Shown here: positions 4,229-10,200 of the stretch, piece after piece
Position numbering within the stretch: position 1 is the stretch's first letter
Layout: each line of letters begins with the position of its first letter
Assembly: GCA_028282485.1 (NCBI GenBank)
Contig: JANQHU010000124.1
Location: 1 to 10,200 of the forward strand
Length of the DNA: 10,200 nucleotides
Origin: Bacillota bacterium
GTDB lineage: Bacteria > Bacillota > UBA4882 > UBA8346
Direction of reading: 5' to 3'
Made by a program: the position numbers and the translations under genes
The notes under the pieces: generated by a model
The model's input: only the letters and a program-made list of their open reading frames with translations
Database searches by the model: none
Told to the model about the DNA's origin: nothing

Positions 4229-5146
4229 TTATCGCCAGGTAATACCTCGAATCTCATTTATATCCTGAAATCCTTCTTCGACAAGAAACCCTTTGATTCC
4301 TGCTATAATTTTCGTCGGTAGCCTGGGATCCTTAAAAAGTCCGGTTCCGATAGCTACGGCAGTCGCTCCGGCCATGATGAATTCCAGGGCGGCTTGAGTA
4401 CTAGTGATGCCTCCCATACCAATAATCGGGATTTGAACTGCCTGGGCTACTTGCCAGACCATCCTTAAAGCAACAGGTTTAATTGCCGGACCGGATAAGC
4501 CTCCCATAGTATTGGCCAGGACTGGTTGCCTCTTTTTGACATCAATGGCCATGCCTAAAAGGGTATTAATCAGGCTCAAACCGTCGGCTCCCGCCGCTTC
4601 GACACTGCGGGCAATCGCCACAATATCGGTTACATTCGGGGATAATTTGACAATTAACGGTAAGTTAGTAACCTGCCGTACGGCTTTGGTCACCGCAGCG
4701 GCCGACTCCGGGCAAGTCCCGAAAGCAATTCCGCCTTCTTTAACATTAGGGCACGATATATTAAGCTCAAAAGCCTTTACTTCCGACCGTTCACTTAAGA
4801 TTTCGGCAACTGCCGCGTATTCCTCAATAGTTTTTCCGACGATATTTACAATCACGGGAGTCTGGTACTGCCGCAAAAAGGGCAAAGCCTCCTCCATGAA
4901 ATGTTGGACCCCGGGATTTTGCAAACCAATAGCATTTAACATACCCGCCGGAGTCTCGTAAATGCGTGGCGGCGGATTTCCCGGCCACCGCTCTAGGGAA
5001 ACCCCCTTGGTAACTACCGCGCCCCAAACTTCTGGGCCGCAAAAAGGCAAATACTCTTTACCATAACCATAAGTGCCGGAAGCTGGTAACAAAGGGTTTG
5101 ACAACTTTAACCCAGCTAAATTAACGGCCATGCGGGGTTCTCCCAT
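4229..5146 (-). CDS. pyrD: Dihydroorotate dehydrogenase, type 1B catalytic subunit
   Basis: FMN enzyme that oxidises dihydroorotate to orotate, working as a complex with PyrK so that NAD+ is the electron acceptor. 305 residues, the usual size. The catalytic base Cys132 is in ELNISCPN, which marks class 1 rather than the serine of membrane-bound class 2. VTKGVS (Lys47) and IVKLSPN are substrate and FMN contacts. NTMGGLSGPAIKP and IIGMGGI near the C-terminus bind the FMN phosphate. The ATG directly abuts the pyrK TAA with zero gap, and GGAGGTGA lies within pyrK, so translation is coupled. The next-door pyrK confirms type 1B. Confidence 0.96.
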   Translation of the reverse strand: MGEPRMAVNLAGLKLSNPLLPASGTYGYGKEYLPFCGPEVWGAVVTKGVSLERWPGNPPPRIYETPAGMLNAIGLQNPGVQHFMEEALPFLRQYQTPVIVNIVGKTIEEYAAVAEILSERSEVKAFELNISCPNVKEGGIAFGTCPESAAAVTKAVRQVTNLPLIVKLSPNVTDIVAIARSVEAAGADGLSLINTLLGMAIDVKKRQPVLANTMGGLSGPAIKPVALRMVWQVAQAVQIPIIGMGGITSTQAALEFIMAGATAVAIGTGLFKDPRLPTKIIAGIKGFLVEEGFQDINEIRGITWR

Positions 5147-5944
5147 TTAAAAAGTCACCTCCCCCAAATTAAAAACCGGACCTTCTACGCAGACGCGCTG
5201 ATAACCTTGTTTCGTCTGACAGACACAGCCTAAACAGGCTCCGACACCGCAAGCCATGTGAGCTTCTAAGGAAACTTGCCCAGGAATGCCCAACGACTTA
5301 CCTAAATCAGCCACCGCTTTTAACATTGGTTCCGGACCACAGGCAACTAAATAATCGAAAGGTTGTCGCCCCCCTTGATGTTCTGTCATAAACAAATCCG
5401 TTACCAGGCCCTGGGCTCCTTTACTCCCATCCATGGTGGCCGTATAAACGGGAACCTGTAAAGCTTGCCAGGCTGTTAACTCTAATAAATCTGTCGCACC
5501 AGCCGCCCCGTAGAAAAGAGTTAGATCTTTTTGGGGTGCTGCTTCTTTTAGTCGGTGGGCAAAAAAATAGAGGGGCGGCATGCCAATTCCACCAGCAATT
5601 AAAGCTACGCGTTGGGCTGTTTCCCCCTTAGCAAAAGCCGTACCAGCCGGGCCTAATAATCCCAGTGTATCCCCAACTGTTGCTTGAGCCAAAAGTTCCG
5701 TCCCCCGGCCCACGATCCGAAAAATAAGACTTACTTCTCCCCGGGCTTGGTCCACCCGATAAATACTAATCGGCCTTGATAATAAAGGATCTTCAGTTAG
5801 TAAACTCCGCCGTACCTGTAAAAACTGCCCCGGTTGGGCGGCCCTGGCTATGGCGGGAGCCGCCACCCTAATTAAATGGTAGCCAGGGGCTAACAATTGA
5901 TTCTCAAGCATTACCGCTTCTGTTTGCACCATTTTCTTTGTCAA
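5147..5944 (-). CDS. pyrK: Dihydroorotate dehydrogenase electron transfer subunit
   Basis: FAD and [2Fe-2S] protein that passes electrons from PyrD to NAD+. Ferredoxin-reductase-like order: FAD-binding RPISIY at 57-62, nucleotide-binding GGIGMPP at 118-124, ACGPEPML at 211-218, then the cluster cysteines C232-X4-C237-X2-C240-X11-C252. All four ligands are present. The start is either TTG at 5944 (265 residues; AAGGAAGG just upstream) or ATG at 5932 (261 residues). The ribosome site spacing favours TTG slightly. The gap to carB is 20 nt. Confidence 0.95.
   Translation of the reverse strand: MTKKMVQTEAVMLENQLLAPGYHLIRVAAPAIARAAQPGQFLQVRRSLLTEDPLLSRPISIYRVDQARGEVSLIFRIVGRGTELLAQATVGDTLGLLGPAGTAFAKGETAQRVALIAGGIGMPPLYFFAHRLKEAAPQKDLTLFYGAAGATDLLELTAWQALQVPVYTATMDGSKGAQGLVTDLFMTEHQGGRQPFDYLVACGPEPMLKAVADLGKSLGIPGQVSLEAHMACGVGACLGCVCQTKQGYQRVCVEGPVFNLGEVTF
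5155..5162 (-). promoter_or_regulatory. pyrD Shine-Dalgarno site inside pyrK
   Basis: GGAGGTGA on the minus strand, 8 nt before the pyrD ATG at 5146 and within the last codons of pyrK. It selects this ATG over the in-frame ATG five codons later. Confidence 0.75.
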
Positions 5945-5964
5945 TTTCCTTCCTTAAATTATAC

Positions 5965-8900
5965 TTAAACTTGATGCTCGAGACGAATCGTACTAAAGTC
6001 TTGAATAGGAAGGGCTAAGCTGACTTCACGACCCTCTTCTAAGGCAATGAGCATTTGTAAGAAAGCCTTCACCGTATCCAAAGAAGTTAAGCAAGGAATA
6101 TTATGTTCCACCGAAGCCCGCCGGATTTTAAAACCATCTCGTTCTTTCTCTTTACCCCGGGTAATGGTATTTATTAAGAGCTGCACCTCACCATCCCGGA
6201 TCTTGTCGATAATGGTCGGGGAGCCTTCATCTAATTTATTCAACTTGGTGACTGCTATGCCATTAACCCGCAAAAAGGCCGCCGTACCCATGGTGGCAAT
6301 AATTTTAAACCCTTGTTCCGACAGCTTCTTTAATAGCGGTAAAGCCTCTGCCTTATCCCGGTCGGCTAAAGTAGCCAGAATGGTTCCGCCTCGGGGTAAG
6401 TTATAACCAGCCGCCAGGAAGGCTTTATAGAGGGCTCCGGCATATGTTACATCAACTCCCATTACTTCTCCGGTGGACTTCATTTCCGGCCCCAGGGAGA
6501 TATCTACTTGGGTCAGTTTGGCAAAAGAGAAGACGGGCGCTTTTACCGCCACTAATTTAGTTTCCGGCCACATGCCCCCGGCATAACCCTGCTCGTGGAT
6601 AGTCTGCCCTAAAATGGCTTTGGTAGCCACTTGAACCATGGGAATTCCAGTAATTTTGCTCATGAAAGGAACGGTACGGCTGGAGCGGGGATTTACTTCA
6701 ATACAATAAACCTCGTTCTGGTCAATCACATACTGAATATTAATCAAGCCGACTACTTTTAAGGCTTGCGCAAATTTCAAAGTATACTGCAAGACTTTTT
6801 CTTGCTCCAACAGAGTCAGATGCTGATGGGGGTAAATGGCCACCGAGTCGCCAGAATGGACTCCGGCCCGTTCTAAATGCTCCATAATTCCCGGAATCAA
6901 AATATTCTCCCCATCGCAGATCGCATCAACTTCACATTCCCGGCCACTAATATAGCGGTCAATTAAGACCGGGTGTTCCGGGGAAGCATCCACGGCCGAG
7001 GTCAAATAATTCCGCAATTCCGTTTCGTTATAAACAATCTCCATGGCTCGGCCCCCCAAGACATAAGAAGGACGTACCAGGGAAGGGAACCCAATTTCTT
7101 GGGCGACTGCTAAGGCTTCTGCCACCGAAGTCACGGTTCGTCCTGCTGGCTTGGGGATCTTTAAATCGAGGAGTAACTTATCAAAACGTTTTCGGTCTTC
7201 GGCTAAATCAATGGATTCCACCGAAGTTCCCAGAACTCGAACCCCGGCCTTTTCCAGTTTTGCTGCTAAATTAATGGCTGTTTGCCCCCCGAACTGGACT
7301 ATTACGCCTTCTGGCTGTTCTAAATCCAAAATATGCAAAACATCTTCCACAGTTAAAGGCTCAAAGTACAACCGATCCCCAGTATCAAAATCGGTACTAA
7401 CAGTTTCCGGATTATTATTGATAATAATTGCTTCGATGCCGGCTTCTTTCAAAGCAAAAACCGAATGGACACTACAATAGTCAAACTCTACTCCTTGCCC
7501 AATCCGAATCGGCCCCGAACCCAGCACCACAATTTTTCGCCTGGTAGTGGGGATGGCCTCATTTTCTTGGTCATAACTGGAATAAAAGTATGGCGTTCGG
7601 GCTTCAAACTCCGCCGCACAGGTATCCACCATTTTATAAATGGGGCGAATTCCGTGTTGGTAACGTAACGTTCGAATCTCTTCTTCGGGAGCTCCGGTAA
7701 GCTTCCCAATCTCCTGATCGGCAAACCCCATTTCTTTCGCTTTTTTTAAGAGAGCGATCTCCTGATAACCTTTCTCCTTTAACTCAACTTCCACAGCCAC
7801 CATCTTTGCTAATTTTTGTAGGAAAAAGAAATCTACTTTAGTCCGCTGATTTAAATCCTCAATTGTATAGCCGCGCCGTAAACACTCCGTTAAGAAAAAG
7901 ATCCGGCGGTCATCTGCCCCCACAATGGCCTTTTCTAATTCGGCATTGCTCATGGCTGCCACTTCCGGAATTAAAAAACCAGAAAGCCCAATCTCCAAAG
8001 AACGAATCGCTTTTTGTAAGGCGCCTTCCAGGGAACGGTCAATAGCCATTACTTCGCCGGTGGCTTTCATTTGGGTACCCAGCTTACGATCCGCTAAATT
8101 AAACTTATCAAAAGGCCAACGGGGGATCTTGACTACCACATAGTCTAAAGCTGGTTCAAAAGAAGCATAAGTCTTCCCGGTAACCGAATTCTTAATCTCA
8201 TCTAAATGCATCCCAATGGCAATCTTGGAGGCTACTTTGGCAATGGGATAACCAGTTGCTTTCGAGGCCAGGGCACTAGAACGGCTTACCCGGGGATTCA
8301 CCTCAATTACGTAATAACGAAAACTGTGGGGATCAAGGGCGTACTGGACATTACAACCCCCTTCAATACCTAAAGACCGAATAATTTTCAGAGCTGAGGA
8401 ACGCAGCATCTGATATTCCTTGTCACTTAAGGTCTGGCTAGGAGCAACCACAATGCTATCTCCGGTATGAATTCCCACCGGGTCAATATTTTCCATATTA
8501 CAAACGGTAATACAATTATCATTACCGTCCCGCATTACTTCGTACTCCACTTCTTTAAAACCAGCTACCGACTGTTCTAGTAAGACCTGGCTAATCGGGC
8601 TTAAGGTTAACCCCCGCACCACAATCTCCTGTAAATCATTTTGGTCATAAGCAATGCCTCCGCCGGTTCCACCCATGGTATAAGCCGGCCGAATAATGAG
8701 GGGATAACCGACGCGCTCTGCAAAAACTAAGGCTTCATCTAATTTTTCCACAATGGCACTTTCGGGAACTGGTTCGCCGATAGCGATCATCGTTTCTTTA
8801 AAAAGCTGCCGATCCTCAGCCTTTTTAATTCCTTCCAAAGGAGTCCCTAAAAGCTTTACTTTAAAATCATCTAAAACTCCGGCTTCGTAGAGTTTCACCG

Positions 8901-9195
8901 CTAGATTCAGCCCCACTTGGCCGCCCAGAGTGGGCAAGAGTCCATCAGGACGCTCTTTGGCAATAATCCTTTTTAAAGAATCTACCGTCAAAGGCTCGAT
9001 GTAAACCCGATCGGCCATGTTGGCGTCAGTCATAATGGTGGCCGGATTAGAATTAACCAAAACTACTTCCAAGCCTTCTTCCCGCAGGGAGCGGCAAGCT
9101 TGGGTCCCGGCGTAATCAAACTCTGCGGCCTGCCCGATGATAATCGGGCCCGAACCAATTACTAATACTTTTTTCAACGAACGATCTAAAGGCAT
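5965..9195 (-). CDS. carB: Carbamoyl phosphate synthase large subunit
   Basis: Makes carbamoyl phosphate from bicarbonate, two ATP and ammonia supplied by CarA. 1076 residues, full length. There are two homologous ATP-grasp halves: the first opens with VLVIGSGPIIIGQ near residue 10, the second with IVVLGSGPIRIGQ near 555. The first-half metal site IEVNPRVSRSSALA (Glu298, Asn300) is intact, and IEVNPRSSRTVPF is its second-half counterpart. The last ~140 residues form the MGS-like allosteric domain, with IATMGTAAFL, where UMP, IMP or ornithine effectors bind in relatives. AGGTGA just upstream supports the ATG. It follows carA by 54 nt. Placement in the pyr cluster points to the pyrimidine rather than the arginine enzyme. 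Confidence 0.97.
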   Translation of the reverse strand: MPLDRSLKKVLVIGSGPIIIGQAAEFDYAGTQACRSLREEGLEVVLVNSNPATIMTDANMADRVYIEPLTVDSLKRIIAKERPDGLLPTLGGQVGLNLAVKLYEAGVLDDFKVKLLGTPLEGIKKAEDRQLFKETMIAIGEPVPESAIVEKLDEALVFAERVGYPLIIRPAYTMGGTGGGIAYDQNDLQEIVVRGLTLSPISQVLLEQSVAGFKEVEYEVMRDGNDNCITVCNMENIDPVGIHTGDSIVVAPSQTLSDKEYQMLRSSALKIIRSLGIEGGCNVQYALDPHSFRYYVIEVNPRVSRSSALASKATGYPIAKVASKIAIGMHLDEIKNSVTGKTYASFEPALDYVVVKIPRWPFDKFNLADRKLGTQMKATGEVMAIDRSLEGALQKAIRSLEIGLSGFLIPEVAAMSNAELEKAIVGADDRRIFFLTECLRRGYTIEDLNQRTKVDFFFLQKLAKMVAVEVELKEKGYQEIALLKKAKEMGFADQEIGKLTGAPEEEIRTLRYQHGIRPIYKMVDTCAAEFEARTPYFYSSYDQENEAIPTTRRKIVVLGSGPIRIGQGVEFDYCSVHSVFALKEAGIEAIIINNNPETVSTDFDTGDRLYFEPLTVEDVLHILDLEQPEGVIVQFGGQTAINLAAKLEKAGVRVLGTSVESIDLAEDRKRFDKLLLDLKIPKPAGRTVTSVAEALAVAQEIGFPSLVRPSYVLGGRAMEIVYNETELRNYLTSAVDASPEHPVLIDRYISGRECEVDAICDGENILIPGIMEHLERAGVHSGDSVAIYPHQHLTLLEQEKVLQYTLKFAQALKVVGLINIQYVIDQNEVYCIEVNPRSSRTVPFMSKITGIPMVQVATKAILGQTIHEQGYAGGMWPETKLVAVKAPVFSFAKLTQVDISLGPEMKSTGEVMGVDVTYAGALYKAFLAAGYNLPRGGTILATLADRDKAEALPLLKKLSEQGFKIIATMGTAAFLRVNGIAVTKLNKLDEGSPTIIDKIRDGEVQLLINTITRGKEKERDGFKIRRASVEHNIPCLTSLDTVKAFLQMLIALEEGREVSLALPIQDFSTIRLEHQV

Positions 9196-9249
9196 CTCTT
9201 CACCTGCTTTAAAATATTTATCAAAATTAAAACTCTAATACAGCAAAAA

Positions 9250-10200
9250 TTACATATAACTCACAAACTCTCGAAATAAATAGTCGGAATCCCGCGGCCC
9301 GGGAGTGGCTTCCGGATGATACTGGACCGAGAAAAGGGGTAACCATTTATGGCGAATCCCTTCAACGGTGTCATCATTCACATTCCAATGGGAAATCATT
9401 AACTCTTCCGGATTTAAAGAGTTATTACAAACGGCAAAACCATGATTTTGAGAGGTAATATGCACCTTTCCGGTACGCAGATCTTTGACCGGGTGGTTCC
9501 CTCCCCGGTGGCCGAATTTCAACTTATAAGTGTCGCCACCTAAAGCCAAAGCCATAATCTGGTGCCCCAAACAGATGCCGAAAATAGGCAGTTTGCCAAT
9601 TAACTCTTGCACTGTTTGAATGGCATAACCCACATCTTTCGGATCTCCAGGCCCGTTGGATAACATAATTCCCTGGGGATTTAACTTTAAAATCTCTTCA
9701 CTAGTTGTATCACAAGGGACTACCGTGACTTTACACCCATGGTTCACCAGGGAACGAACGATATTCCACTTGGCACCGTAATCAACCAAGACCACGTGCT
9801 TGGGCCCAGTTCCCACAGTATAAGTCTTTTCCGTCGAAGCCAGCTTCACAAAATTTTGGCCGGAAATCTCCGGAAGATTTTTTACTTTTGCTAAGACTAC
9901 TTCATCAGGTTCCGCCAGCGTCGTAATCATCCCCCGCATAGTTCCTTGGGAACGCAACCGCTTCGTTAAAGCTCGGGTATCAATCCCTGCCAGCCCAATT
10001 ATCTGAAAATGTTTCAAAAAACTATCTAAAGTATTCTCCGAACGCCAGTTACTAGGGTAGGGGCAGGCTTCTCTGACAATAAATCCCCGGACAAAAGGCC
10101 GCAGTGACTCGTAATCATCCGGATTCACCCCGTAATTGCCAATTAGAGGATAGGTCATGGTGACAATCTCACCACTATAAGAAGGATCCGTTAAAATCTC
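9250..10200 (-). CDS. carA: Carbamoyl phosphate synthase small subunit (5' end outside window)
   Basis: Glutamine amidotransferase that releases ammonia and tunnels it to CarB. The frame is open to the window edge: 14 further codons precede the ATG at 10158, reading EILTDPSYSGEIVT, which is the conserved CarA N-terminal region. That ATG is therefore internal. About 45 N-terminal residues are missing. The class I GATase domain is complete, with the nucleophile Cys in GICLGHQ (codon near 9573) and the catalytic His/Glu in QYHPEATPGP. It is the first visible gene of the operon; any pyrR, pyrB, pyrC or leader attenuator would lie beyond base 10200. Confidence 0.96.
   Translation of the reverse strand, partial: EILTDPSYSGEIVTMTYPLIGNYGVNPDDYESLRPFVRGFIVREACPYPSNWRSENTLDSFLKHFQIIGLAGIDTRALTKRLRSQGTMRGMITTLAEPDEVVLAKVKNLPEISGQNFVKLASTEKTYTVGTGPKHVVLVDYGAKWNIVRSLVNHGCKVTVVPCDTTSEEILKLNPQGIMLSNGPGDPKDVGYAIQTVQELIGKLPIFGICLGHQIMALALGGDTYKLKFGHRGGNHPVKDLRTGKVHITSQNHGFAVCNNSLNPEELMISHWNVNDDTVEGIRHKWLPLFSVQYHPEATPGPRDSDYLFREFVSYM

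Noticed and set aside
4512..4961. Plus-strand open frame of 149 codons
   Set aside because: Lies wholly antisense to pyrD, whose protein motifs are unambiguous. No family resemblance in the translation.
4824..5042. Minus-strand frame of 72 codons
   Set aside because: Overlaps pyrD in another frame; low-complexity translation without motifs.
6047..8143. Several plus-strand frames of 60-119 codons and a minus-strand frame at 7488-7724
   Set aside because: All are out-of-frame shadows of the full-length carB gene.

Overview
The window is a chromosomal segment that looks like a spore-forming Clostridia-type Firmicute (Peptococcaceae or Thermoanaerobacterales grade). This rests on strong Shine-Dalgarno sites, several TTG/GTG starts, moderate GC in genes with AT-rich gaps, a pyrK-pyrD type 1B dihydroorotate dehydrogenase, and sporulation-type promoters. 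The species cannot be named from the sequence alone.

Plus strand, 1-1642: the C-terminal part of a Ppx/GppA phosphatase with an HD domain, cut by the window edge, followed by an IscR-like Rrf2 regulator that probably starts at a TTG codon at 1196. A hairpin terminator overlaps the regulator's stop codon.

Minus strand, 1713-3060: a 1.4 kb stretch that ordinary gene calling would leave empty. It holds five tandem paralogous genes for 32-35 residue cysteine-rich miniproteins. All share an N-terminal Lys-Asp-Cys-Gly, a variable Gly/Asn linker, a Cys-x-Cys (or CCC) motif, a run of 8-9 aliphatic residues and a terminal cysteine cluster. Each cassette repeats the same layout: a promoter with the sigma-K form AC-N17-CATAnnnTA (exact in four, degenerate in one), a stem-loop starting 6-8 nt after the -10 and so at or next to the predicted transcript 5' end, a GAAGGGA/GAAAGGA-like ribosome site and the miniprotein. 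Three of them also have an obvious intrinsic terminator. The stems differ in sequence but keep their pairing and position. Four of five also carry a shared block directly upstream of the -35. I infer a late, mother-cell-expressed family of tiny spore-coat or envelope-associated proteins.

Minus strand, 3084-10200: a pyrimidine biosynthesis operon in the order carA (N-terminus outside the window), carB, pyrK, pyrD, pyrE, then purE. Gaps are 0-54 nt, and some Shine-Dalgarno sites lie inside the preceding gene. Carbamoyl phosphate synthase (CarAB) makes the precursor, PyrK-PyrD oxidises dihydroorotate, and PyrE makes OMP. No pyrF lies between pyrD and pyrE, where Bacillus has it. purE, a purine gene, is the last gene and appears translationally linked to pyrE.
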